A stretch of 64,000 nt of DNA. It comes from an uncultured Kineothrix sp. (GTDB lineage Bacteria; Bacillota; Clostridia; Lachnospirales; Lachnospiraceae). The DNA lies in the NCBI GenBank assembly GCA_910588855.1, contig CAJUSR010000005.1, positions 124,001 through 188,000 of the forward strand, given 5' to 3'. Made by a program: the position numbers and the translations under genes. Positions 25,455-34,166 of this stretch are shown piece by piece (position 1 is the first letter of the stretch; the number at the start of each line of letters is the position of its first letter). The notes under the pieces were generated by a model. That model saw only the letters and a list, made by a program, of their open reading frames with translations, was not told the origin of the DNA and did not search any database.

Positions 25455-25483
25455 TTGACAGTTTTGCCGTCCTGTCCTATAAT
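25455..25483 (+). promoter_or_regulatory. Consensus sigma-A promoter of the ABC-F gene
   Basis: TTGACA (25455-25460), 17 bases, TATAAT (25478-25483): a perfect match to both boxes at ideal spacing. Transcription would begin near 25490, just before the leader ORF. Confidence 0.85.
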
Positions 25484-25500
25484 AAGTGCAGAAAAAATGA

Positions 25501-25598
25501 GAGAGGTGAAAAAATGCGGATATAATTTACTTTTGAAGACATGAATATATTTTTTGTGTTGCCAAAAGTGGATTATGCTCGCATAACCTCTCTTTTTT
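25501..25598 (+). promoter_or_regulatory. Transcription attenuator of the ABC-F gene
   Basis: The 3' arm of a terminator (25563-25592, then six T) pairs in four blocks with the leader ORF region: GAGAGGT 25501-25507 with 25586-25592, ATGCG 25514-25518 with 25580-25584, ATAAT 25522-25526 with 25572-25576, ACTTTTG 25529-25535 with 25563-25569. The leader's ribosome site, start and stop codons all lie in the 5' arm, so a ribosome stalled there should block the terminator and allow read-through. Confidence 0.75.
25514..25525 (+). CDS. Three-residue leader peptide (MRI)
   Basis: ATG CGG ATA TAA, preceded by GAGAGGTGAAAAA. Very short upstream ORFs overlapping a terminator are known before antibiotic-resistance ABC-F genes, where drug-stalled ribosomes relieve termination. 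Position within the 5' arm of the attenuator supports a real, translated leader. Confidence 0.7.
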   Translation: MRI

Positions 25599-25751
25599 GA
25601 TGGAAAATTTAATCTGTTTATTGGGGCTGACAGCGATGGATTGTATTAGGTAGAAGAATGTTGTCGTTGTTTATCGTAAACGGAGATATAAGATATTTAT
25701 GAGGTTATTTACAGGCATATATTCCTTTGGCAGCGGGAAGGAGGAATGAAA

Positions 25752-27281
25752 ATGGCGCGAATTAATGTAAATAACCTCACTTTTTATTATGAGGGAAGTT
25801 TTGATAATATATTTGAAAATATGTCATTTTCCATTGATACGGATTGGAAACTGGGTTTTATCGGGAGGAATGGGAAGGGGAAGACGACTTTCCTGAATCT
25901 GCTGCTTGGAAAATACGAATATGTTGGCTCGATTACCACGAATACAGTGTTCGATTATTTTCCCTATCAGGTGAAAGAGGAGCATTGGAGCCGCCCGGCG
26001 ATAGAATTTGTAGAGGAATGGAAAGCAGGGGCAGAGCAATGGCGGATAATATGCGAATTGGATAAATTGGGGCTGGATGGGGAAGTGCTGTACCGGCCAT
26101 TTGATACGTTGAGCTTTGGGGAGCGGTCAAAAATTATGCTGGCGGTATTGTTTTCGGGAGATAATGATTTTCTGCTCATCGATGAACCAACCAACCATTT
26201 GGATCAGAAGTCCAGAAAGACGGTAGAAAGGTATTTGGCGGGCAAAAAAGGATTTATTCTGGTATCCCATGACCGTAACTTTTTGGATGCATGCATTGAC
26301 CATGTTTTAGTGCTGAACCGCCATTCGATGGAAGTACAGGCGGGGAATTTTTCCAGTTGGTGGGAGAACAAAAACCGGAAGGATACGTTTGCCCGGATGG
26401 AAAACGAGAAGCATAAGAAGGAAATTGAAAAACTAAAGGCAGCGTCGGAACGTGCAAGGCAGTGGGCGGAGAAAAATGAAAGCACGAAGATAGGGTATGA
26501 CCCGTTGAAAGAGCCGGATCGCCCGACGAGAGCGTATATTGGGGCAAAGACGAAGAAAATGCAAAGCAGGGTAACGCAGATGGGCAACCGGATGGAGCGG
26601 GAAATCGAAGAGAAAGAAGGGTTGCTTCAGGATATCGAATGCCCGGTGGATTTAAAAATAAGGCCTTTGGAACATTTTAAGCAAAAATTGCTGACAGCAT
26701 ACCAATATGGTCTTCAATATGAGGACGCGGCTTCTCCCTTGTTTGAAAACCTTTGTTTTGAGATTTGCCAGAAAGAACGGGTATTTTTAAATGGGGCAAA
26801 CGGATGCGGGAAGTCCAGCCTGATAAAAGCTATTTTACAAAAGACAGAGGAGGTGGAACAGAAAGAAGGTGGGATGCCCTTGCGGGAGCAGGGGAGCCTT
26901 ACGCTGGCTTCCGGTCTTGTTATTTCCTATATTAATCAAGATACGTCGTTCCTGAGTGGCGGTATTAAAGCGTTTTGCAAGATGAAAAACTTGGATGAAA
27001 GCTTATTCTGCGCCATCCTTCGACAACTGGATATGGACCGGATACAGTTTACGAAGGACATGAAAGACTTTTCGGAGGGGCAGAAAAAGAAGGTATTGAT
27101 TGCCGCAAGCCTGCTTACACCGGCACATTTATATATGTGGGATGAACCGCTAAACTATATTGATGTATTTTCCCGGATGCAGATTGAAAAACTTTTGCTG
27201 GAATACCAGCCGACAATGTTGGTAGTGGAGCATGATGCAAAATTCAGGGAACGGATTGCAACGAAAACGGTTGATTTGTGA
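25752..27281 (+). CDS. ABC-F ribosomal protection protein, Lsa-like
   Basis: 509 residues from ATG 25752 (AAGGAGG 6-8 bases upstream; ATG 25746 is too close). Two ATPase domains without membrane segments: Walker A GRNGKGKT at 38-45, signature LSFGERSK, Walker B LLIDEPTNH; a charged linker with long helix (about 185-300); Walker A GANGCGKSS, signature FSEGQKKK, Walker B MWDEPLNY. The start ARINVNNLTFYYEGSFDNIF and ISIDTDWKLGFIGRNG style matches the Lsa branch, which removes lincosamides, streptogramin A and pleuromutilins from the ribosome. Drug range here is not proven. Expression appears attenuator-controlled. Confidence 0.88.
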   Translation: MARINVNNLTFYYEGSFDNIFENMSFSIDTDWKLGFIGRNGKGKTTFLNLLLGKYEYVGSITTNTVFDYFPYQVKEEHWSRPAIEFVEEWKAGAEQWRIICELDKLGLDGEVLYRPFDTLSFGERSKIMLAVLFSGDNDFLLIDEPTNHLDQKSRKTVERYLAGKKGFILVSHDRNFLDACIDHVLVLNRHSMEVQAGNFSSWWENKNRKDTFARMENEKHKKEIEKLKAASERARQWAEKNESTKIGYDPLKEPDRPTRAYIGAKTKKMQSRVTQMGNRMEREIEEKEGLLQDIECPVDLKIRPLEHFKQKLLTAYQYGLQYEDAASPLFENLCFEICQKERVFLNGANGCGKSSLIKAILQKTEEVEQKEGGMPLREQGSLTLASGLVISYINQDTSFLSGGIKAFCKMKNLDESLFCAILRQLDMDRIQFTKDMKDFSEGQKKKVLIAASLLTPAHLYMWDEPLNYIDVFSRMQIEKLLLEYQPTMLVVEHDAKFRERIATKTVDL

Positions 27282-27601
27282 AAGGAAAGTGGAGAAAATC
27301 AGCAAAATGCAAAGAAGATTTCGGGTTTTACAAGTAAGAATTGTTAAAAATTTTTCCTTTTTTCAAATTTTAATTTTTATTTAATAAAAATGTTGTATAA
27401 TTTTCATAAAAGAATTATAATAAATCTACCGGTAAACTTAAGAGGATAGAATTATACATAGCTGTCGTTTGTTGCTTTGGGAAGACCGGTTTTTGATACT
27501 TTAAGGAAAGAATAGGATAAAGCCAGTTTTCATGTACCAATTCCATTGATTAAGGATATGCCAGAGGATTCGATTTAATAAAAAGGGAGGAGAAATAAGA
27601 G
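27282..27601 (+). other. AT-rich leader of the chemoreceptor gene
   Basis: No ORF of note. A TATAAT lies at 27396-27401 in a strongly AT-rich tract and may be a promoter; the ribosome site is AAAAGGGAGGAGAAATAAG before ATG 27602. No clear sigma-28 motif was found. Confidence 0.4.
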
Positions 27602-29302
27602 ATGTTCAACAATGAAAAAATTGAAAAAAGGCTTACGAAATCTTTTGTAATGGTTTCAGCCATTTCGGCAATAGCAGCGATAGCAGGTTTGATAGCGGTA
27701 ATTGTCATTTCCAACAGGTATTCTTATGCGTTGAAGAATTTCGGTTTTGCACAGGGGGATATTGGAAAGGCGTTGTTTACTTTTGCGGATTCCCGATCAT
27801 CGCTCCGGGCAGCTATCGGATATGATAACCCGGATGCTATAGCTGCTGTAGTGAAACAACACGAAGAAAATAAGGCACAGTTTGAAGAATATTTTGCACA
27901 AGTGGAAAATACAATTGTATCCGAAGACGGACGGAAAACATATGACGAGATTGAAACGTTATTGGATGCTTATTGGGTATTGGACAAAGAGATTATGGAT
28001 CTTGGGGCTACCACAGACAGGGAATTATGCAAACAAGCCCAGGAGTTGGCATTAGGCGAATTGGCAGGAAGCTATAATGAGATTTATACGAGGCTGGAAG
28101 AGCTTTTGGAGGTGAAAGTAGAGGAAGGGAATACGCTTTCTACTACGCTTCAAATACTGTCTTTGATATTGTTGGTTGTAATTGTGGCGGTGATTATTAC
28201 TGCGATGATGATTTCTACAAAGGTAGGAAGAAGCATCGCAAGGGGGATTGCCCAGCCTTTGACAGAATTGGGGAACAGGTTAAACACATTGGCGGCAGGA
28301 GATTTTGCCACCCCATTCCCGGTAGTGGAAGCAGACGATGAAGTGGCGGTGATGGTAAGGGAAGCAAGGGAGATGTCGGATAAGCTGAATGTAATCATAG
28401 ATGATATCAGCTATGTTTTGGGCGAGATGGCAGGAGGAAACTATGCGGTAACTTCTTCCATGCTGGATAGATATACCGGAGATTTTGAAAAACTGGTTGT
28501 TGCAATGAGAGGTCTGAGAAATCAGATGACAGCTACACTGCGCTCTATAGCGGAGGCTTCCAATCAAGTTTCGGCCGGGGCGTCGAATCTGGCGGAATCA
28601 GCCCAGAACCTTGCGGAAGGCGCAACGGATCAGGCAGGGGCAGTACAGGAATTGCAGGCAACGATTGTGAATATTACGGAGACGATGGAAAGAAGTGCAG
28701 AGGATGCAGAAGAATCTTATGTACAGACACAGAAATATGCGGATGAAGCGGATAATAGCCGTGAAGGTATGAATACGGTTGTTGCTGCTATGAAGAAAAT
28801 TGATGATACTTCCAAAAAGATTGGGAATATTATTTCCGAGATTGAATCCATTGCATCGCAGACAAACCTTCTGTCCTTGAATGCATCCATAGAGGCGGCA
28901 AGGGCCGGGGAAGCAGGACGCGGCTTTGCGGTTGTTGCAGACCAGATTAGGCAGTTGGCGGAGCAGAGTGCGAAAGCAGCAGTGGACACAAGGGAATTGA
29001 TTGAAGGCTCCCTGCAGGAAATCGAAGGCGGTAATCGCGCGGTAGAGAGCGCATCAAGCTCTATTGAAATCGTAGTGGACGGTATCAAACAGATTGCGGA
29101 TGTTTCTAAGAAACTGAGCATTATGATTGGCGACCAGAACGAAACAATGCGTCAGGCAGAGCAAGGTGTCAGCCAGATTTCCGAGGTAGTACAGAACAAC
29201 TCGGCAACTGCGGAAGAGACTTCTGCTACAAGCGAACAGCTATCTGCGCAGGCGGTTACATTGGATGAACTTGTTGGCCAGTTTACATTGATGAATGAGT
29301 AG
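27602..29302 (+). CDS. Methyl-accepting chemotaxis protein
   Basis: 566 residues. Membrane segments near 14-36 and 183-205 enclose a helical, four-helix-bundle-type sensor of about 145 residues. A HAMP domain (GIAQPLTELGNRLNTLAAGDF) and then a long signalling coiled coil follow, with the conserved tip IASQTNLLSLNASIEAARAG, EAGRGFAVVADQIRQLAEQS. It ends VGQFTLMNE, with no C-terminal pentapeptide for CheR tethering. It signals to CheA/CheW at the cell pole. The ligand is unknown. No other chemotaxis genes are adjacent, as is usual for dispersed receptors. Confidence 0.92.
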   Translation: MFNNEKIEKRLTKSFVMVSAISAIAAIAGLIAVIVISNRYSYALKNFGFAQGDIGKALFTFADSRSSLRAAIGYDNPDAIAAVVKQHEENKAQFEEYFAQVENTIVSEDGRKTYDEIETLLDAYWVLDKEIMDLGATTDRELCKQAQELALGELAGSYNEIYTRLEELLEVKVEEGNTLSTTLQILSLILLVVIVAVIITAMMISTKVGRSIARGIAQPLTELGNRLNTLAAGDFATPFPVVEADDEVAVMVREAREMSDKLNVIIDDISYVLGEMAGGNYAVTSSMLDRYTGDFEKLVVAMRGLRNQMTATLRSIAEASNQVSAGASNLAESAQNLAEGATDQAGAVQELQATIVNITETMERSAEDAEESYVQTQKYADEADNSREGMNTVVAAMKKIDDTSKKIGNIISEIESIASQTNLLSLNASIEAARAGEAGRGFAVVADQIRQLAEQSAKAAVDTRELIEGSLQEIEGGNRAVESASSSIEIVVDGIKQIADVSKKLSIMIGDQNETMRQAEQGVSQISEVVQNNSATAEETSATSEQLSAQAVTLDELVGQFTLMNE

Positions 29303-29328
29303 GTCCGGATGAAAAACAGATACATAAG

Positions 29329-29378
29329 GCATAAATAGAAAAAGGTATAAATAGAAAAAAGTATAAATAGCAAATAAA
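29329..29378 (+). repeat. Short AT-rich tandem repeat
   Basis: Three units of about 16 bases (GTATAAATAGAAAAAA and variants) follow the chemoreceptor gene directly and precede its terminator. Confidence 0.5.
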
Positions 29379-29387
29379 GCATGTGGG

Positions 29388-29424
29388 AATCCCTGTTGTC
29401 TGGTTTTGGGCAGCAGGGATTTTT
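29388..29424 (+). terminator. Rho-independent terminator of the chemoreceptor gene
   Basis: AATCCCTG/CAGGGATT stem with a longer inner pairing, followed by TTTT. Confidence 0.8.
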
Positions 29425-29494
29425 CAGGTTTATTTTCGGTAAATAAAAGCGGTTTGCCCAATTATTTTGCCAATAGGCAAAGCATACTTTTTTC

Positions 29495-29524
29495 TTGTCA
29501 CATAGAGAGGTAAAATGATATAAT
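29495..29524 (+). promoter_or_regulatory. Promoter of the GMP-synthase-like gene
   Basis: TTGTCA (29495-29500) and TATAAT (29519-29524), 18 bases apart, with TGA just before the -10. About 100 bases of leader follow; it contains an ATACATTATAGATGTAT inverted repeat but no recognised purine riboswitch. Confidence 0.6.
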
Positions 29525-29625
29525 GAATTGCATTGATATGCAGGCAGGTTATCAATTCCCGGACAGGAATTACCATACATTATAGATGTATGGGCAGGCT
29601 GGCAGGATGGACAAGGAGGAACGAA

Positions 29626-30918
29626 ATGAAACAGGATATGATAGCGGTTTTGGATCTTGGAAGTACAAAGAATACGGAATTGGCGAGAGCCATTAGGGGG
29701 TTAGGGGTATATAGTGAAATTTATCCTCATGATATTACAGCAGAGGAATTGGGGAAAGCCGGGAATTTAAAAGGAATTATTTTATATGGAGGGGAAAACC
29801 GGGTTGTGGACGGGGTTACCGTTGAGGTTCGCCCGGAATTGTACGATATGGCTTTCCCTATGATGTCAATTGATTATCCGGGTTCTAAGTGCCCGCAGAA
29901 ACTGGATGTGATGCCGGATGAGGAAGAGCTGAAGGGATTTGTATTTGATACATGCAAAGCGGAAGCAAACTGGAACATGAAGAATTTTATCGAGGATCAG
30001 GTTGAGTTGGTGCGCAGGCAAGTAGGCGATAAAAAGGTTCTTTTGGCATTATCGGGGGGTGTGGACAGCTCGGTAGTAGCCGCACTGTTGATTAAGGCGA
30101 TTGGGAAACAATTGGTGTGCGTTCATGTAAATCATGGATTGATGAGGAAAGGGGAATCGGAAAGCGTTATAGAAGTTTTCAAGAACCAGATGGATGCAAA
30201 TCTGGTTTATGTGGATGCTGAAGAACGTTTTCTCGGGAAACTTGCCGGAGTGGCAGACCCGGAACAGAAGCGGAAGATTATTGGGGCGGAGTTTATCCGT
30301 GTATTTGAGGAAGAAGCCCGTAAACTGGAAGGCATTGATTTTCTGGCACAGGGAACCATTTATCCCGATATTATAGAGTCTGGCACTAAGACGGCGAAAA
30401 TGGTAAAATCACATCATAATGTAGGAGGGCTTCCGGAGGATTTGAAATTTTCTTTAGTAGAGCCTCTATATTATTTGTTTAAAGACGAGGTGCGGGCTTG
30501 CGGACTGGAATTGGGGCTTCCAAGGGAAATGGTGTTCCGTCAGCCGTTTCCGGGCCCTGGCTTAGGCGTAAGGTGTTTGGGGGCGATTACAAAAGAACGT
30601 CTGGAAGCGGTACGCGAATCGGATGCCATTTTGCGGGAAGAGTTTGCTATAGCCGGGCTCGACAGGAAAGTATGGCAGTATTTTACGGCGGTGCCGGACT
30701 TTAAATCGGTAGGGGTAAAGAACCATGCGAGATGTTTTGAATATCCGGTTATTATCCGGGCGGTAAATACAGTGGACGCCATGAGAGCCACAATCGAACA
30801 AGTGGATTGGCAGGTGCTTATGAAGATTACGGATAGGATTATGAAGGAAGTTCCGAATGTAAACAGGGTATGCTATGATTTGAGCCCGAAGCCTACGGCT
30901 ACGATTGAATGGGAATAA
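29626..30918 (+). CDS. guaA: GMP synthase with degenerate glutaminase domain
   Basis: 430 residues from ATG 29626 (AAGGAGGAACGAA upstream), against about 510 for usual GuaA. Residues 1-115 resemble a shortened class-I amidotransferase (IAVLDLGSTKN, IILYGGENRVVDG) but the catalytic Cys position reads PMMSIDYPG and the His-Glu pair is gone. The ATP pyrophosphatase domain is complete (SGGVDSS at 143-149, VHVNHGLMRKGE, ESGTKTAKMVKSHHNVGG), as is the dimerisation domain (FPGPGLGVRCLG, KPTATIEWE at the end). It should convert XMP to GMP with free ammonia, or with a separate glutaminase not seen here. Similar shortened forms may exist in Lachnospiraceae. Confidence 0.85.
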   Translation: MKQDMIAVLDLGSTKNTELARAIRGLGVYSEIYPHDITAEELGKAGNLKGIILYGGENRVVDGVTVEVRPELYDMAFPMMSIDYPGSKCPQKLDVMPDEEELKGFVFDTCKAEANWNMKNFIEDQVELVRRQVGDKKVLLALSGGVDSSVVAALLIKAIGKQLVCVHVNHGLMRKGESESVIEVFKNQMDANLVYVDAEERFLGKLAGVADPEQKRKIIGAEFIRVFEEEARKLEGIDFLAQGTIYPDIIESGTKTAKMVKSHHNVGGLPEDLKFSLVEPLYYLFKDEVRACGLELGLPREMVFRQPFPGPGLGVRCLGAITKERLEAVRESDAILREEFAIAGLDRKVWQYFTAVPDFKSVGVKNHARCFEYPVIIRAVNTVDAMRATIEQVDWQVLMKITDRIMKEVPNVNRVCYDLSPKPTATIEWE

Positions 30919-30972
30919 AGTAACAGAGTCGACCGCCGGGCCAACACCTTTTACTTTATCGGATTTGGATGC

Positions 30973-31012
30973 CAAAAGGTCTGCCAAGTAATACTGATGG
31001 ACAGGCCTTTTG
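30973..31012 (+). terminator. Hairpin after the GMP-synthase-like gene
   Basis: CAAAAGGTCTG and CAGGCCTTTTG pair with one mismatch. The T stretch is inside the 3' arm, so termination is plausible but not certain. No gene was found in 30919-31192. Confidence 0.4.
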
Positions 31013-31192
31013 AAGCCCGAATCTTTATAGGAAATCACCTATACCAATCCCCTGCTATAAAAAATCCCTCCCAAGGAAATGCGCAATGTGCAGAAAAAGA
31101 AAAAAGCCGCCGGTGCAGCCCCGCTTCGATGCAAACGTACGTTATAACACACGCTTTATTATGCAATTCAAATAAAATTCAAATAGCCTCTT

Positions 31193-31594
31193 CTATGTCT
31201 GGTCATTTTTTTTCAATATTTTTTCCCTCTGTTCCTTGATAATCTGCTCTAAATTATCCAGCTCTGCCAGAATTAAATTGTCGTTTTGATAGTTGTTCAA
31301 GTTGGATACTAAGTCGGAAGTGGTGACGGAAAGTTTGTTCAATTCAAATTCCTGCATAGAAAGAGTGGGAGAATAACATCGGCCGAAAACGTTGCCGCTT
31401 TTAACAAAATCAGCAACTTCAATTACTTTTTTATCGAGCATCCTTTTTAGCGTAGTATGTACAGTAGGCAATTTTAGCTTTTCGTCTGCCTCGACGATTT
31501 CAGATGCCAGCAACGGCCGATCTGCTTTCCATAACACATAAAGAATATCTATTTCACGGACTGACAAATTATATCTGTTCCTGTTTTTTTCCAT
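31193..31594 (-). CDS. BlaI/MecI/CopY-family repressor
   Basis: 133 residues from ATG 31594 (GAGGTAAGC upstream on the minus strand). Winged helix in the first 80 residues: LSVREIDILYVLWKADRPLLASEIV, KLPTVHTTLKRMLDKKVIEVADF, FGRCYSPTLS. The C-terminal part is an amphipathic coiled coil for dimerisation. In BlaI systems a membrane protease cleaves the repressor, but no BlaR-type gene is adjacent. It lies divergent from the DUF6056 gene and may regulate it from the shared 250-base region. Confidence 0.78.
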   Translation of the reverse strand: MEKNRNRYNLSVREIDILYVLWKADRPLLASEIVEADEKLKLPTVHTTLKRMLDKKVIEVADFVKSGNVFGRCYSPTLSMQEFELNKLSVTTSDLVSNLNNYQNDNLILAELDNLEQIIKEQREKILKKNDQT

Positions 31595-31782
31595 AATGCT
31601 TACCTCGTCATGTAAAGACATTGCGGCATTAGGATATACATTGCCATATATTGTCTTTATTTGTTTTTTACATCAGTTTCTTGTCTTATTTCGTCTAATT
31701 CTATCATATTTGTATTTCTGTGTAAATAATTTATTGTATGGCATTAATTGCCCGGTAAGGTTTAGGCGGAGAAATCAATTGA

Positions 31783-31811
31783 TTGAAATAAAAGGTACAT
31801 TTTGCTATAAT
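31783..31811 (+). promoter_or_regulatory. Promoter of the surface-polymer-like block
   Basis: TTGAAA (31783-31788), 17 bases, TATAAT (31806-31811), ending 38 bases before the DUF6056 start. Confidence 0.7.
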
Positions 31812-31849
31812 CATAAAGATACTAGCAAATAGTAATGCTGGAAAGGGGC

Positions 31850-33217
31850 ATGGTTAATAGGGTGAAGAAATTATATTTGGATGATAAGAGGAGAAAAATC
31901 ATATTTTTTGTTCTTTTAGGGATAAGTTTCGTGGCAGTATGGATTTATAATATTATGACACCGCTAATGTCGGACGATTTGTTGTTTAAGACGTCGGACT
32001 ATCACTCGCTGCTGGATGTATTCCGCATGGAATACCAGCAGTATATGACATGGACAGGCCGTTCGGTCCTGCAGATTATTTTGAAGATTTTCAGTTTGAT
32101 GCCAAAGTGGGTATTTAACATTTGCAACAGCCTGTGCTTTGTCCTCCTTACATTGCTGATTTACTGCAATGCAAAAGGGAAAAAGAAATATGATTCTTTT
32201 TTGCTTATTTTGATTAATCTATTGGTATGGAATTTCAGCGTAGATTTTTCGCAGACCGTTTTGTGGATGGGCGGCGCCTGCAATTATTTATGGGGGATTG
32301 TGATTTTGCTGGGATTTTTGACCTGTTTCCGTTATTTTCTGGAAAAAGGGCAGAGCTTGGGGAAGGCAGTTCCGGTAAGCATTTTGCTTTTCCTGTTCGG
32401 AATATTGGCAGGATGGGGAAATGAGAATACTTCGGGAGGCGGCATTTTGGTTGCCTTGCTGTACACATTTTTGCATTTTAAACAGAAGAAAAAAATAGAG
32501 CCGTGGGCTGTTGCGGGGCTTGCCGGGATGGCTGCCGGTTTTCTCGTTATGGTTATGGCGCCCGGCAATGCGTCCAGAGGGGCGTTGATGAAGGCGGATG
32601 AAACATACAGCGGCATTATGGCGTATGTAAGCAGGGGATTGAAAATCAACAAGGCGATGAATGAATATATGATGATTTATATTGTTGTTATCTGCCTGCT
32701 TTTTGCGTATTTTATGTACAAAGGGAAAAAACTGGAAGAATTTATGGATGTTTTCATTTTTGTTTTAGCAGGGCTGGCTACCAGTTATGTGCTTATTTTA
32801 ACACCGGAGCCTATGCCAAGGGCTTATTTCGGGGCAAATATCTTTTTTGCCATAGCCTGTGTACAGATGATTCAGAAGCTTGGCAGGGAAGACACATTGC
32901 TGATAAGTCTGAAAGCAGGGGGGATTGCAGCAGCAACGGTGTGGATGTTTTTCTCCTATACGGAAAACGGCGCCAACTTGGCAAGAATCATGCGGGAGGT
33001 AAATGAAAGGGAAGTCTATATTTTGGAACAGACAAGCCAGGGGAACTATGATTTGACCCTTCCGATGCTCCGGCCGGAGTTTCAGACGGAATATAGCTTT
33101 ATGTACGATAATGATATTTCTATGGAGAAAGACTTCTGGATTAATGAGGTATACCGCATCAAATACGGGCTTAACAGCGTTAAGGCGGTACCAAGGGAAG
33201 AATGGGATGAATATTAG
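31850..33217 (+). CDS. DUF6056-like polytopic membrane protein
   Basis: 455 residues if ATG 31850 is used (ATG 31835 is an in-frame alternative; both have a GGAAAGGGG nearby). About ten membrane segments after a charged N-terminus. The conserved MTPLMSDDLLF and NENTSGGGILVALLY, plus VMAPGNASRG, are those of the DUF6056/DUF3329 group, which look like polytopic glycosyltransferases (GT-C-like) of cell-surface polymers. The acidic pair SDD after the first membrane segment fits a GT-C active loop. It heads a block with a DUF3431-like protein and an ABC exporter of the lipid-linked-glycan type. Confidence 0.72.
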   Translation: MVNRVKKLYLDDKRRKIIFFVLLGISFVAVWIYNIMTPLMSDDLLFKTSDYHSLLDVFRMEYQQYMTWTGRSVLQIILKIFSLMPKWVFNICNSLCFVLLTLLIYCNAKGKKKYDSFLLILINLLVWNFSVDFSQTVLWMGGACNYLWGIVILLGFLTCFRYFLEKGQSLGKAVPVSILLFLFGILAGWGNENTSGGGILVALLYTFLHFKQKKKIEPWAVAGLAGMAAGFLVMVMAPGNASRGALMKADETYSGIMAYVSRGLKINKAMNEYMMIYIVVICLLFAYFMYKGKKLEEFMDVFIFVLAGLATSYVLILTPEPMPRAYFGANIFFAIACVQMIQKLGREDTLLISLKAGGIAAATVWMFFSYTENGANLARIMREVNEREVYILEQTSQGNYDLTLPMLRPEFQTEYSFMYDNDISMEKDFWINEVYRIKYGLNSVKAVPREEWDEY

Positions 33218-33244
33218 GAAGAGATAAGGAGCGTGGTTCTAAAA

Positions 33245-34099
33245 ATGGAGAAAACCGATACTTTTTTTGTGATTCATAATTTTAATACGGTGCCGGAAAA
33301 ACTGCTTGAATATTGTAAAGATTATATAATATATGATGCCTCTAGCGACGAAAAGGTGAGAAATGATTTGGAAAAAAGAGGATATCATTATGTTCCCGTG
33401 GAAAATACAGGGCATAATATTACCAGTTATTTCCGGTATTTTGCGGACTTTTATGATAAGCTGCCGGAATACATGTGCCTGTGCAAAGGGAATATGATTG
33501 GGAGGCATTGCTCCAAAGAGTATTTCGACCGGGTTTACCAAAACCAATCCTTTACTTTTTTATATGAAGATAAAGATATTTTTGGGAAATTAAAGCAGCA
33601 GGGGATTCTGTCTAAGGAAGATGAACCGATAGAGTGCCTGATTAGCGAATCCCACTATCTGGAGGAGAATACTTCATGGTATGTGGAATCGCCCAATCAC
33701 CCCCACCGTTATTTTGACGAATATAACAGTTTGCTTTCTTTTATCTATAAAAAGCCAGTGATACCGAAATATAATGTATTTTCGCCAGGGGCATGTTATA
33801 TCGTAAACCGCTCCCAAGTGCGGAAGCATACACCGGAGTTTTATCGTAATATGAATAAGATTATGGATTATGGGCTAAATCCCAGTTTTCCTTCGGAAGC
33901 GCATCATGTAGAACGTATGCTTCCGGTGATTTTTGGCGAGTCTTATGAAGAAAATGAATGGATGAACGATGAGGCATTGTTTGAAAAAAAATTGGAAGAA
34001 AGGATTCCACTGATTGAATTTCAGGATTCTATCAGGGGGAAACGGATGAAGAAACTGCGTAAACTGGAATACCGGCTGAAAAAAGGAATTGGTTTGTAA
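33245..34099 (+). CDS. Cytoplasmic DUF3431-like protein
   Basis: 284 residues from ATG 33245; GTG 33233 is an alternative closer to AAGGAG. It has no membrane segment. The segment NTGHNITSYFRYFADFYDKLPEYMCLCKG resembles the core of DUF3431, where a chain of Asn, Gly and aromatic residues precedes an F/C-L-x-G/K strand; these are thought to be glycosyltransferase-like. The rest (YNVFSPGACYIVNRSQVRKH, EAHHVERMLPVIFGE) also has the look of a nucleotide-sugar transferase tail. Flanked by membrane glycan-type genes, so it may add a sugar to the same polymer. Assignment is weak. Confidence 0.5.
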   Translation: MEKTDTFFVIHNFNTVPEKLLEYCKDYIIYDASSDEKVRNDLEKRGYHYVPVENTGHNITSYFRYFADFYDKLPEYMCLCKGNMIGRHCSKEYFDRVYQNQSFTFLYEDKDIFGKLKQQGILSKEDEPIECLISESHYLEENTSWYVESPNHPHRYFDEYNSLLSFIYKKPVIPKYNVFSPGACYIVNRSQVRKHTPEFYRNMNKIMDYGLNPSFPSEAHHVERMLPVIFGESYEENEWMNDEALFEKKLEERIPLIEFQDSIRGKRMKKLRKLEYRLKKGIGL

Positions 34100-34166
34100 A
34101 AGGAAACCGATGGATAGAGAGAAAAATTATACCTGTGGCCCCAAATTTAAAGGCTGAGAGAAAGGC

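Noticed and set aside
29303..29625. Purine riboswitch before the GMP-synthase-like gene
   Set aside because: The conserved loop sequences of the purine aptamer were not found; only a promoter and a small inverted repeat are visible.
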